Below, piece by piece: positions 26,865 to 35,220 of a stretch of DNA of 64,000 bases; position 1 is the first letter of the stretch, and each line of letters begins with the position of its first letter. This DNA is from DASZGI01 sp035938995 (GTDB lineage Bacteria; Actinomycetota; Actinomycetes; Streptomycetales; Catenulisporaceae), in the NCBI RefSeq assembly GCF_035938995.1, contig NZ_DASZGI010000128.1, positions 1-64,000 of the forward strand. Reading direction: 5' to 3'. The notes beneath the pieces are model-generated. The model had not been told where the DNA came from. It worked only from the letters and a program-made list of their open reading frames with translations, and did not search any database. Made by a program: the position numbers and the translations under genes.

Positions 26865-27734
26865 ATGGTTACCGTGGATCACAACTCAATGCGCAAGCTC
26901 GTTGAGGGGCAGCTCCTTCGCCTGGAGGGGAAGGCCTTCCAGGACTGTATGGATCGACTAGGGCTCGCGCTGTACCCCGGCGACTACCAGCCCGTGCGTG
27001 CTGCTGGTCCCAAAGGCGACACCAAGAACGACGGCTATTGCCCGAAGGCTCGGGTCTTCTTCGCAGCGCACGCAACGCGCGGCGAGCGGATCGACAAGAC
27101 CAAGCTGAAGATCAGCGGTGACTTGGAGGGCTGCCTCCAGCAGCATCGGGACGTAAGAGTATGGCGCTTCCTGACTAACGACACTGTGCAAGGCGAGGTC
27201 GACCAGTTCATCGACAACGAGCTTCGTCCCCGGTACCGAGATGTCACTATCGAGGTGTGGGGACTCAAGACGCTCGCCGACGAAATCTGCAAGCTCGGTC
27301 GGCATCAAGTCGAGAAGATCATCGATGTCCTCATCTCGGAGGACGAGCCAGAATTTGAAGTCGTGCCGCTCAACCACATGAAGACAGGACGCGACCTCTG
27401 GCCAATCCTCTCTGGTTGCGTCGGGTGGTTTGAACATGCAGAGCCGGACGACTGCACTGACGAAGAGCAAGACCTCATCGACAGCACCATCCAGAGCCTC
27501 CGTGATTGGAGCGACATTTCATCCGACATCGAAGACTCTCGTTCTTCGGTGCGCGACGCACAGCGCAGCATCACCGCCATGCTGGAGGAGCTAGCAGAAA
27601 TGAGACTTGCTCTCTTCGCTGGGATGAAAGACAACCATCCATTTGGGGGCGGCCCATCGCCGCTACTGGGGAGGTTCGCGATATTTAAGGTTGCGCGGTT
27701 CGCTAAGGAGCAGCGCGAATCCTCCCGCGATTAA
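26865..27734 (+). CDS. restriction-nuclease-like hypothetical protein
   Basis: 289 residues; ATG 26865 with AAGGTG upstream. The N-terminal part (GKAFQDCMDRLGLALYPGDY, then AAGPKGDTKNDGYCPKARVF) has the G-D-x-K-N-D-G pattern seen in nuclease-like components of defence systems. Residues ~190-255 (ISSDIEDSRSSVRDAQRSIT) form a coiled coil, and a short basic tail follows. It is divergent from the Shedu-like gene at 26693, with both promoters in the 170-bp gap. I infer a DNA-directed defence role; no known system name can be given safely. Confidence 0.6.
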   Translation: MVTVDHNSMRKLVEGQLLRLEGKAFQDCMDRLGLALYPGDYQPVRAAGPKGDTKNDGYCPKARVFFAAHATRGERIDKTKLKISGDLEGCLQQHRDVRVWRFLTNDTVQGEVDQFIDNELRPRYRDVTIEVWGLKTLADEICKLGRHQVEKIIDVLISEDEPEFEVVPLNHMKTGRDLWPILSGCVGWFEHAEPDDCTDEEQDLIDSTIQSLRDWSDISSDIEDSRSSVRDAQRSITAMLEELAEMRLALFAGMKDNHPFGGGPSPLLGRFAIFKVARFAKEQRESSRD

Positions 27735-27757
27735 CAATCTAATGGAGCCAGTACCTC

Positions 27758-28435
27758 TCAAAGTTTCATGAGCTCACGGACAAGCTCCGGAAGTAGGAAC
27801 GCCCGCACCATCTCCTGTCGTTCCTCAGGAAGTCCCCGCACGATGCGCTGGAACTCTGCCACTCTGACGACATGGTTCACGACAAAGACCACGTACGGGA
27901 AGTATTCCTCGTTCCAGTGCTGAGCCGCCGTCCAGTATCCTGATAGCTTCTCGACGATTCGTACCGGTCGCTCAGTAGCGAGGTCGATCTCCAGGAAGTA
28001 GCTGCTGCTTCGTCCCTGCGCCGGGTAGTCCAAGTGCACGAAGAGGTCAGCCCGAACTGGGGGAACCGAGCGTTCCACCTCCCAGCGTTTCACTGTGAGA
28101 AGGCCGCGGTTCTCGGCTCGACGCAGTTCAAGGTAGGTATCCGCGATCATGAGGGCGTGCGTGTTGACGTTTGGTGATGGCCGACTTTCCGTACCGAGCA
28201 GAAGTCGACCGTACCTACCGAGCTGGTAGACATAGGCGCCGGCCCCGCCTTTGTCTCCGCTGGCTCTCCGTCCCACCCGCGCGAGGTAGCCGAGCCGGAC
28301 CAAGCGTCCGAGCACGCGGTCGGGAACAGCGTGCGACCTATCGGCAAGCAGCAGCTCGGTGATGTGGGTTGACGCAAGCTGGGTGAACTGGTCGACCAGG
28401 CGCAAGATGTCGAGGTCGCGAGTGCTCAGCTCCAT
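27758..28435 (-). CDS. replication-relaxation (Replic_Relax) family protein (module 2)
   Basis: 225 residues; ATG 28435 preceded by GGAGGAGG. The N-terminal winged helix (ELSTRDLDILRLVDQFTQLA, VLGRLVRLGYLARVGRR) and the core (PVRADLFVHLDY, SSYFLEIDLATERPVRIVEK, EYFPYVVFVVNHVVRVAEFQ) match the family of the module 1 gene at 20348. LEIDLATE corresponds to FIEVDLTTE there. It is separated from its likely partner ATPase (29527) by an oppositely oriented gene, unlike module 1. Confidence 0.82.
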   Translation of the reverse strand: MELSTRDLDILRLVDQFTQLASTHITELLLADRSHAVPDRVLGRLVRLGYLARVGRRASGDKGGAGAYVYQLGRYGRLLLGTESRPSPNVNTHALMIADTYLELRRAENRGLLTVKRWEVERSVPPVRADLFVHLDYPAQGRSSSYFLEIDLATERPVRIVEKLSGYWTAAQHWNEEYFPYVVFVVNHVVRVAEFQRIVRGLPEERQEMVRAFLLPELVRELMKL

Positions 28436-28661
28436 CAATCACTCCTCCTCCGGGATAGTCACACCAAGATAGGTGGCCTTCTCGCTGGTCAGATGAGGTG
28501 TCAAGGTAGGGCTACGCCTACGGTTCCCCTATGACTGGCCTAGGTGGTTCTCCTCCTTGGTCACGCACGTCACGAGATGAAAGCCGTTGCCAGAGGTGCG
28601 TGGGTGCGAGAGTGTGAGATGCGGTTTCAGGCCAGTCAGCGCGATAGCAGGGAGGTTCACC

Positions 28662-29477
28662 GTGAGAGGACCGGTGGGCAACCAGGTCATCGCCGCTTCG
28701 CACCTCAGCTTGTCCTGGGCCGTCGACGAATTGGTGCGCACGCTCCCTGCCGCACAGCTCAGGAAGCTCAAGGTTTCAGCGGGAGAGCATCTGGCTGCCA
28801 TCCTGACCACTGCGTTCCTTGGCGCTGCACCAACGACGATCGACACTGATGGAGGCACGGACCTCCAGTTCGATTTCACGGACGACACCACTCGATGGCT
28901 CCAACCAAGCAACGTGCGTGCTGCCGACTTCGAGGTGAAGTCCCTTCCTGGAGACTTCCGTCGATTCGATGCGGCCATCAACCAGGCCGAGGCAGCGGGA
29001 AGAGAACCAGACCGCGTCTTTAAGACAAAAGTCACATCGGCTAACCACGTCCTTCTGCACCCAGGACGCGGGGTGATCGCCAACGCTATGGCCCAGCTTG
29101 CTCGAAAGTCGTCGCCTGGCCACTCCAAGAATGTTTTCCTCATCGTGCATCCTTTCGAGCATTTCACAGTGGAGTGCGTGGACAATGTCTTCATCTCGCA
29201 TTTGCTCGACCCGCTCAGCGACATCGATGGTGTCGACACCGTATGGATCTTGTGGGCGCCAGATACCATCGTCGTGTACTCGTCGGAGTATCAGCGATGG
29301 GCAGATCTCGTATTCGGATACACGGAGGAGGAGCTATCCTCCAGTCCTGACAACGAGTTAGCTTTGCTCCAGCAGGTCGAGATGGATTTCCTGGACCGAA
29401 CCGGCAACTCCGACGGTTCTCCGTACTTGTTTAGCTTGAGGGCCGATTCACAGCCACCCCGGCTTAGTGACACCTAA
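28662..29477 (+). CDS. nuclease-like hypothetical protein inside transfer module 2
   Basis: 271 residues; GTG 28662 with GGGAGG 6 bases upstream, preferred over an open frame reaching 28587. The segment NVRAADFEVKSLPGDFRRFD contains a D-x-E-x-K constellation typical of restriction-like nucleases. Later blocks (KNVFLIVHPFEHFTVECVDN, TVWILWAPDTIVVYSSEYQR) look like a compact alpha/beta domain. I do not recognise the family. It is plus-strand between two minus-strand transfer genes, so it is probably cargo inserted into module 2. Confidence 0.6.
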   Translation: MRGPVGNQVIAASHLSLSWAVDELVRTLPAAQLRKLKVSAGEHLAAILTTAFLGAAPTTIDTDGGTDLQFDFTDDTTRWLQPSNVRAADFEVKSLPGDFRRFDAAINQAEAAGREPDRVFKTKVTSANHVLLHPGRGVIANAMAQLARKSSPGHSKNVFLIVHPFEHFTVECVDNVFISHLLDPLSDIDGVDTVWILWAPDTIVVYSSEYQRWADLVFGYTEEELSSSPDNELALLQQVEMDFLDRTGNSDGSPYLFSLRADSQPPRLSDT

Positions 29478-29526
29478 CAGATTGAGTCCACACCCTGACC
29501 ACGTTCGAGGGATTGCATCACGCCTC

Positions 29527-31755
29527 TCATCGGGGTCCGCCGAACTTCGGCCGCGTCGCCTTCCCAGACGTAGGCGCAGCAACACCACGCCTGGTCCTGA
29601 TTTCCTGCTCTACCTCCGCAACTGGCCGTCCGTACCGTTCGCGAGAGCGGCGGCGTGCTTCCCCGGCGGAGCCCGTTGCCCTGACCGGTGGCAGCGTGAC
29701 CCCGGTAACGGGCGCACTCACGCCGTCACCGGTAGCGAGTCTCGCAATCACCTCAAACTGACGCAGATTCATGAAGTCGTCTTCGGTCACGGTGCTGCCG
29801 AACCCGCGAGCGAAGTACTTGGCCTCGTCGGCAGATGTCTGAAAGACCACCGTCGACCGTGCGTTGTTCTGGGTGGCGTCTTGCAGCTCTCGGCTGAGTT
29901 GCCCGATGAACTGATGGGCAACGGTCATAGCGAGGCCCAGGCTGCGGCTCTTTGCAAGCATGTCGCCGGGCGAGATTGGTAGGTTCAAGAAGTCCTGGAA
30001 CTCATCGAGATAAAGCATCGTCGGGTTGGTCGGATCAGCAATCCCACCCTGCACCGCGCTCCAGATGGCGTTGAGCAGCAGACTGCCGAGGAGTCCAGCC
30101 GTATCCTTCCCTTCGGTCGCGCGGCCCAGGTTGATGAGCAGAATCTTCCGGCCCTTGATGATGTCCGTAAGGTTCACCGTGCTCGTGCTCTGCCCGATGA
30201 TGTTCCGAAGCGACCGCCGAGACGCGAGCTGCCAGATCCGGTCCATGATCGGCCTGAAGTAGAGATCGCGCTGTGCCTTCGGTAGATCGGTGATCTCCTG
30301 CCACCACGCAGCCAACTCCTCAATGTGCGAAACGCCGCGAATGAGGCGAGCCGAGAACTCGGCTTGATCCGGCCTCGGTACGGCGAGCGGTTGGAGGTCG
30401 GCGAAGGTCATCGCCCCTACCGCCTCGATGCTCATCATGAGCGTGAGGATGAGGTGGTAAAAGCCCTGACGTACGCGAACACCCCTGGCATCCTGCGGGT
30501 ACAGGTGGTCGAAGAGACGTTGAATGTCAGCAGCCACCACATAAGGACTGCCCTGGAGGATGTTGAAGCCAACCGGGTGCTCCGTGTCGCCAACGTCCAG
30601 GAGGACGACGTCTTGGACGCGATGTTCCGGTACGCGTGCCAGCGCCTCGTAGAACAGGTCACCCTTACTTTCGATCAGGATGACCCCACGACCTGCGTTC
30701 ATGTCCTGGGCCATCAGGTTGGTAAGAAGCGCCGTCTTCCCGCTCCCCGTTGGCCCGACAATCTGGAGGTGCTTCGCCGACTCGATGGGAGACAGGGCCA
30801 GCAGCCGTTCATCACCAGGAAAGTTCGAGCGAGCGAGTACGCGGCCGGTGCGTGGAATTAGACCACTTGCAGCAAGCTGCCGAGTCCTGCCCCGTGGAAG
30901 CCCGGCAACATGCGGATTCCCAATCGGCCAGGCGATGAGCGCCGCGAGTTCGCTCGCGCTCATTCGCGCCGGAAACAGGAGTGGCACCGTCGCCGAGGTG
31001 ACCCGCTCGACGACGCGCCGCGATGAGATGGGCCGCGATGAGATGGGCCGTCTCCTGAGTTGGTTGTTGGGCGTTGCCACACCAGCGATGCTTGAACGGA
31101 CACGAGAAAGCAGCCGGTTCGCCTGAACCTCGTCCCTCGCCCGCGCCGCCACTCGCAACACACTGAGGAAGTTCGGTTCAGCCAGCTTAGAGCGGATGTC
31201 AGCGACAGCATCAGCGTTCCTCGTGTCCTCCAGGAACCGCGCGACCATGAAGGAGTCGCGACCCGTCCGGTCCTGCCGTGGTCGCGGTGGTTGCTCACGA
31301 AGCGCGGGCGACACCACCCACTGAAGAACGAGTGCTTCACTGGTACCAAGCCCTTGCAGCGTGGCGAGGATGCCCGCCGACAGTGCCTCAGCGTTCGAGG
31401 CGGACAGCGTCCGGCGTGAGTTGGTCTGTCCCAGCTCCACCGCGACCGTCCAGTAATCGGGCTGTTCTTGGCCCCCTGCCGGCGTGACCGTAGAACCGGG
31501 CACGAGCGTGCGCAGCTGCGGCACGACGAAGTCGACTGACTCACGCGGCACGAGCAGCCGGTGCGAGATGCCCCGGTTCGAGGCTCGGACTTCGAAGACA
31601 AGCGCGCGGACACCAAACAGCCGCCGCGGTCCCGTTTGGACCGTGCCACTCACCGCTCGGAGCCATGTCACTACCTGGTCGCCGGTCAGGGACGTGGGGA
31701 ATGTGAGGGAGTACGACACGTACCTAGTGCTCTTCGACTGGCTCTTCGACTGCAT
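29527..31755 (-). CDS. VirD4/TraG-like conjugative DNA-transfer ATPase (module 2)
   Basis: 742 residues from ATG 31755 with AGGGGAG, preferred over an upstream GTG that would overlap the previous gene. Walker A GPTGSGKT lies near residue 333 and Walker B TMLYLDEFQDFL near 580, the same spacing as the module 1 ATPase. KSRSLGLAMTVAHQFIGQL corresponds to the sensor segment there. The N-terminal region is poorly conserved between the two. It is preceded on the same strand by a run of seven small genes, several with membrane helices. Confidence 0.9.
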   Translation of the reverse strand: MQSKSQSKSTRYVSYSLTFPTSLTGDQVVTWLRAVSGTVQTGPRRLFGVRALVFEVRASNRGISHRLLVPRESVDFVVPQLRTLVPGSTVTPAGGQEQPDYWTVAVELGQTNSRRTLSASNAEALSAGILATLQGLGTSEALVLQWVVSPALREQPPRPRQDRTGRDSFMVARFLEDTRNADAVADIRSKLAEPNFLSVLRVAARARDEVQANRLLSRVRSSIAGVATPNNQLRRRPISSRPISSRRVVERVTSATVPLLFPARMSASELAALIAWPIGNPHVAGLPRGRTRQLAASGLIPRTGRVLARSNFPGDERLLALSPIESAKHLQIVGPTGSGKTALLTNLMAQDMNAGRGVILIESKGDLFYEALARVPEHRVQDVVLLDVGDTEHPVGFNILQGSPYVVAADIQRLFDHLYPQDARGVRVRQGFYHLILTLMMSIEAVGAMTFADLQPLAVPRPDQAEFSARLIRGVSHIEELAAWWQEITDLPKAQRDLYFRPIMDRIWQLASRRSLRNIIGQSTSTVNLTDIIKGRKILLINLGRATEGKDTAGLLGSLLLNAIWSAVQGGIADPTNPTMLYLDEFQDFLNLPISPGDMLAKSRSLGLAMTVAHQFIGQLSRELQDATQNNARSTVVFQTSADEAKYFARGFGSTVTEDDFMNLRQFEVIARLATGDGVSAPVTGVTLPPVRATGSAGEARRRSRERYGRPVAEVEQEIRTRRGVAAPTSGKATRPKFGGPR

Positions 31756-31769
31756 CGCGATGACTCCCC

Positions 31770-31928
31770 TTACCACTTCATCATGCGGTAGTAGATGGCG
31801 CCGAGCACCACGACAACCACCAGGCCACTAACGAGGTACGGGACGAGTGGTTCAATCGCGAGCCACAACATCCGAATAGTGAACGCAGCCAGCAGCAGCG
31901 TGACGAGCACACTCCGAGCCTTCTTCAC
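31770..31928 (-). CDS. 52-residue membrane protein
   Basis: GTG 31928 with AGGAGG upstream; ends 15 bp before the ATPase start. The product MKKARSVLVTLLLAAFTIRM continues into two hydrophobic segments (VLVTLLLAAFTI and LVSGLVVVVVLGAIYY). It probably spans the membrane twice. A small membrane partner of the transfer ATPase is plausible from position (inference). Confidence 0.65.
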   Translation of the reverse strand: MKKARSVLVTLLLAAFTIRMLWLAIEPLVPYLVSGLVVVVVLGAIYYRMMKW

Positions 31929-31986
31929 GAGAGACCTCCTGGGGGTTGAAGCGACCGACCTAAGATGAAGGCCGGCGGGCAGTTTG

Positions 31987-32015
31987 AAGGGGGCGCATCT
32001 AGGACGCGCCCCCTT
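31987..32015 (-). promoter_or_regulatory. hairpin in the small-gene cluster
   Basis: A perfect 10-bp stem (AAGGGGGCGC / GCGCCCCCTT) in a gap of the minus-strand cluster, without a T-run. A similar hairpin with the same C5/G5 core lies at 32406-32435. They could be attenuators, processing sites or terminators. Confidence 0.55.
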
Positions 32016-32033
32016 CCGCTAGGTGCTATTGGA

Positions 32034-32168
32034 CTACCGAGTGTTTGTGCGGTCAGACCGCTTCGGCCCTATACCTCGGCCGACATCACTCAAGAACTGC
32101 CAGACACGGCCAACCACGAAGCCACCGAGGCTGCCGATCACGACATGCATCACTGCCGCCACCGCCAT
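32034..32168 (-). CDS. 44-residue membrane protein
   Basis: ATG 32168, overlapping the end of the upstream gene by 19 bp. The product begins MAVAAVMHVVIGSLGGFVVG and has one membrane helix followed by a basic tail. Too short to assign; the coding call rests on overlap with its neighbour and its membrane-protein composition. Confidence 0.5.
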   Translation of the reverse strand: MAVAAVMHVVIGSLGGFVVGRVWQFLSDVGRGIGPKRSDRTNTR

Positions 32169-32347
32169 TCGTCAATCACTTCATCGATGAGCTCGCTGTC
32201 GTACTCGTAGCGGTTCATCGCCGCCTCGATCTGGCGCTTGCGCTTGTTGCGCTCGATCGAAGGGCCGTGCTTTTTGGCGATGTACGCGCCGATGGCAAAC
32301 GGCGTTCCGAAGAACAGGACGATCCAGAAGAGTCCTAGCAGAGCCAT
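32150..32347 (-). CDS. 65-residue membrane protein
   Basis: MALLGLFWIVLFFGTPFAIG, a single membrane helix, then a basic and acidic cytoplasmic tail (IERNKRKRQIEAAMNRYEYD). ATG 32347 follows a run containing AAGGAAG. It belongs to the small-gene cluster ahead of the module 2 ATPase; function unknown. Confidence 0.65.
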   Translation of the reverse strand: MALLGLFWIVLFFGTPFAIGAYIAKKHGPSIERNKRKRQIEAAMNRYEYDSELIDEVIDEWRWRQ

Positions 32348-32405
32348 GACGTCACTTCCTTAGGTGGTGTTGTCGCCGACCTACCGTGGAGGCCGACGGA
32401 AGTGA

Positions 32406-32435
32406 GGAGGGGGCGGTCGGAAGAACGCCCCCTCC
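32406..32435 (-). promoter_or_regulatory. second hairpin in the small-gene cluster
   Basis: A 10-bp perfect stem GGAGGGGGCG / CGCCCCCTCC in the 150-bp gap between the genes at 32347 and 32500. The flanks (for example GGTCGG near an upstream A/C-rich leader) resemble those of the hairpin at 31987, suggesting a duplicated regulatory unit. Confidence 0.5.
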
Positions 32436-32499
32436 GGGGTAGATGGGGTGACTTCGGCCCGAGGGCTGCCTTCCCCATGACGCGCTGTTCCTTGAGCGG

Positions 32500-32694
32500 T
32501 CAGCTGGCCACGTAGCAGGCCCGGCGCCACTGAGCGCCGCCCCTGCCGTAGCGGACAACCTTCATGGTCTGGCTGCGCTGCACGCGCGAAATAAACCAAG
32601 GCCGCAAGATGCGCGCCCAGTAGATCCGGGCCTTCAGGGATCGCCAGCCGACATCATTGGCTAGTCCGTCCACATACCTCTTCTCTCGCTTCAC
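32500..32694 (-). CDS. 64-residue basic hypothetical protein
   Basis: MKREKRYVDGLANDVGWRSL onwards, rich in R, K and W. Its ATG overlaps the stop of the upstream gene (ATGA). No domain recognised. Confidence 0.5.
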   Translation of the reverse strand: MKREKRYVDGLANDVGWRSLKARIYWARILRPWFISRVQRSQTMKVVRYGRGGAQWRRACYVAS

Positions 32695-32948
32695 GACTGC
32701 CGCTCCCTACGGCTGTGCTGCCGAGAGGCGGGGGTGCGGTTCTCACGGGCTACCGCCCGCAGCTGCCGCATGGCGGCGTTCTTCTTGCGACGCCGCAGGA
32801 CGTACAGCTCCGTCGGGCTCAGCCCCCGGCCGGTGTTCTCGGAACCCGACCGCCTCTCAGACCGCAGAACGACAACAAATGCCGCTACGGCCAAAAGGAC
32901 AATTAGCCCCAAGAAAAGGTGTTCCGCCACCATCAGCAGGCCGTTCAC
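32691..32948 (-). CDS. 85-residue membrane protein
   Basis: An N-terminal membrane helix (LFLGLIVLLAVAAFVVVL) is followed by a strongly basic cytoplasmic domain (YVLRRRKKNAAMRQLRAVAR). It is coupled by overlaps to both neighbours. The basic tail could touch DNA or the transfer ATPase (inference). Confidence 0.6.
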   Translation of the reverse strand: MNGLLMVAEHLFLGLIVLLAVAAFVVVLRSERRSGSENTGRGLSPTELYVLRRRKKNAAMRQLRAVARENRTPASRQHSRRERQS

Positions 32949-33289
32949 TACAGCCCCCGCCCGCGCCCGAAGTCGCGGATGTCGCGGGTCGTGGTGCGGG
33001 CGTACTCCTGGACGATGGGGATCAACAGAGAAGCGATGTACTGGTCATTGCCCGCCAGCTCCCGCGCGAGGCCCGCCACGTCGGTCACGTCCTGCATGGC
33101 GTCCTCGGTCAGGCGCTTGCGGAAGATGGCCTTGACTTCTTCCTGCTTACCGGCGCTCACGAGCCCGAACAGCTCGATGTCCGCCCGCTCCACCGCTGCC
33201 CGCTGACGACGGGTCGGGCGGGCAACTTCACCGCGCCGTCCCCGGCCGCCCTGGTCGCCACCGCCAAAAAGCATCAGGTCGTTGCTCAT
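32948..33289 (-). CDS. 113-residue hypothetical protein, first gene of the module 2 cluster
   Basis: ATG 33289 with AGGAGG. A basic Gly/Arg-rich N-terminus (GRGRRGEVARPTRRQRAAVE) precedes a helical domain (IELFGLVSAGKQEEVKAIFR, EYARTTTRDIRDFGRGRG). It heads the minus-strand run leading to the transfer ATPase; function unknown. Confidence 0.6.
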   Translation of the reverse strand: MSNDLMLFGGGDQGGRGRRGEVARPTRRQRAAVERADIELFGLVSAGKQEEVKAIFRKRLTEDAMQDVTDVAGLARELAGNDQYIASLLIPIVQEYARTTTRDIRDFGRGRGL

Positions 33290-33359
33290 GGGCTTCGCCT
33301 CCTTCTTCTACGCGGGTGCGTGCGACCCGCGTGTTTGAAGGCTCTGACCGAGAGCAGCG

Positions 33360-33420
33360 GACAGTACAGGACAGATGAGTCGACAGTTCAACTGTCCACT
33401 GGGCCGCTTGCTGTCCGGTG
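33360..33420. promoter_or_regulatory. operator-like GGACAG half-site cluster
   Basis: The divergent gap between the module 2 cluster and the gene at 33469 contains GACAGTT-C-AACTGTC (33382-33396) plus separate GGACAG or CTGTCC copies at about 33359, 33369 and 33410. Such clustering suits a repressor controlling both directions. Confidence 0.55.
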
Positions 33421-33468
33421 GTTTCTGGGATACTGACCAGCACCAACACACTGGTCTGGAGGGTTGTC

Positions 33469-35031
33469 ATGGACGACGTTGATGAGCTGGTGACGGCGTT
33501 CAAGACCCTGCGTAACGGCGAAGGACTCACCGCCGTCAAGCTGGACGAGTACGACGATGAGCGACTCCGGCGACTTCTCGGCAACCCGGAAGATGGCGCA
33601 GCCGCGCTCCACCTGATCGACGAGCTCATTGGGAAGATGCTCGATCGTTCCCAAGCGTGGGCGATGCGTGACATCGGCACCAAGGTGAAAAAGCACCTAG
33701 TCCCACGAGCGGTGCGCGTGGCCTTGGCCGTCGGCGACGATGACGAGGGCAGCCCTCTAAGCAGTCACGGCATTCTGACGGAGCGTCGAGCGTGGGCATG
33801 TCGAAAGGAGGGCGACCGCGCTGCGTACTTCATGGTGGCGGACTCCAGAACCCACAGCCGCTACGAGGATGATGGGTTCCTCGTCCTCGCTCGTCTGGTC
33901 ATCGCCCATGCTGACAACCCCGCCTTCAATGAGGCGGCTGTCTACGAGCGAGCAAGCGCGGGCCAGGCCGCACACTTCACCCCGCTCGACGCTCCCAACG
34001 TGCAGGTTGCTCTTTCAGGTCCCGCGCCGCTCCTCAAGGCGCAGGTTGACCACGATCCCACCGCGGTTACGGAAGAACCCCTCGACCAACCCGTCCCGCC
34101 GGCGGTGGTGAAAGTCGTCAGCTTCTTTCGTGACCTCCGCAGTGCCGTGAGTCGCTATAAATCACCACCTCCGCCCGCCGAGAAGCTGACCTACCTTCAG
34201 GCGCTCCGCGTCCTCGTGACAGAAAAGAGCCAGAAGAAACCCATCCCAGCCACCGAGCGGCAGTACCGACTGCGAGTAGCAGTGGTCGCAGGGGTAGCTG
34301 TTCTTGTGGCGGTCGCTCTCACCATAGGTCTGACCGGATCAACTCCTCAATGGCTGCGCGGTAGTAGAGGAGCGTCTTCGGCTCCGGTGCCGTCAACACC
34401 ACCGAAGGCAACCATCACGGGCACCCCCGCCGAGAAGATAGACAACACCAGGGGGTGGGGGCCAGCGCGGAAGACCTTCATTATGAACAGCCCCGCGTCG
34501 TACCCGGTGTTCAACAGCATCACGAACAACCCGAGCCAAGGGGATGAGCGCAACTTCTTCCAGTGCCACGACCTGACGGGCGGCGGGAACTGGGGTAGCG
34601 AACTCATCGCCGAGGACCAGCACACCTACCAGTGCTATCTCTTCTTCGCCAACGACGTTGCCCCGAACCTAGATTCCATCGCTTCACCGAACAGCGGCGG
34701 AAACGTGGCCGCCAAGCTTCAAAACGCCCGTGCGCGTGTGCAGCTCCCCGCTCCTGGTACGTACAACCCTGGCTTTGTGGCTGTCCTCTCGGCAGACAAC
34801 GCCATCATAGTCTGGACGAGTTGCAATTTCATCGCGCCTCGCCCGGTGACCCTGACCTACGTCCCGGGCTCCGCCCGGATGTACACGGTTGCCACCCCGA
34901 AGGATGGAGCGCCACTCAAGGATGAGAACAGTCTCATCCAAACCGGCGCGCTCCTCGGTGATAACCAAGATGGCTACCTCGGCCAGCACACGGGATACAT
35001 TCTCTTCAATGTGACCGTGAAACTGGGTTAG
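33469..35031 (+). CDS. hypothetical single-pass membrane protein
   Basis: 520 residues; ATG 33469 with CTGGAGGG upstream. The N-terminal cytoplasmic part (~270 residues) has no recognised fold. One membrane helix (VAVVAGVAVLVAVALTIGL, near residue 285) is followed by a Ser/Pro/Thr linker and an extracellular domain with several cysteines (FFQCHDLTGGG, TYQCYLFF, WTSCNF). The layout suggests an inside-out sensor or a structural transfer component. It has its own promoter region shared with the module 2 cluster. Confidence 0.65.
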   Translation: MDDVDELVTAFKTLRNGEGLTAVKLDEYDDERLRRLLGNPEDGAAALHLIDELIGKMLDRSQAWAMRDIGTKVKKHLVPRAVRVALAVGDDDEGSPLSSHGILTERRAWACRKEGDRAAYFMVADSRTHSRYEDDGFLVLARLVIAHADNPAFNEAAVYERASAGQAAHFTPLDAPNVQVALSGPAPLLKAQVDHDPTAVTEEPLDQPVPPAVVKVVSFFRDLRSAVSRYKSPPPPAEKLTYLQALRVLVTEKSQKKPIPATERQYRLRVAVVAGVAVLVAVALTIGLTGSTPQWLRGSRGASSAPVPSTPPKATITGTPAEKIDNTRGWGPARKTFIMNSPASYPVFNSITNNPSQGDERNFFQCHDLTGGGNWGSELIAEDQHTYQCYLFFANDVAPNLDSIASPNSGGNVAAKLQNARARVQLPAPGTYNPGFVAVLSADNAIIVWTSCNFIAPRPVTLTYVPGSARMYTVATPKDGAPLKDENSLIQTGALLGDNQDGYLGQHTGYILFNVTVKLG

Positions 35032-35066
35032 ATGCCCGCCTTTTAACAGAGGTGAACAGCGGTTAG

Positions 35067-35205
35067 ATATTGCCTATTTAGGCAATATGTGTTTAAATAA
35101 TGACAATTACCTTAAACGGTAATGCACCCGTGCCTTACAGGTCTTCGGATGCGGCACTCTGCCCACTGGTTTAGCCGGTGGTGTGCCCCATCAGAATCGA
35201 CCGAA
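35067..35205 (+). promoter_or_regulatory. palindromes and leader hairpins upstream of 35221 gene
   Basis: ATATTGCCTA-TT-TAGGCAATAT (35067-35088) has perfect 10-bp arms, and ATTACC/GGTAAT (35106-35123) lies beside it: probable operators in an AT-rich promoter. Downstream, GTGCC/GGCAC and CCACTGG/CCGGTGG can form two hairpins in the presumed 5' leader. Confidence 0.5.
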
Positions 35206-35220
35206 CAGAGGCACACCTAC

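Noticed and set aside
28518..28703. 61-residue minus-strand frame between Replic_Relax and the nuclease-like gene
   Set aside because: Antisense to the start of the gene at 28662, with biased composition and no support.
35120..35210. tRNA or riboswitch in the leader before 35,221
   Set aside because: Two hairpins only; no cloverleaf and no recognisable riboswitch core.
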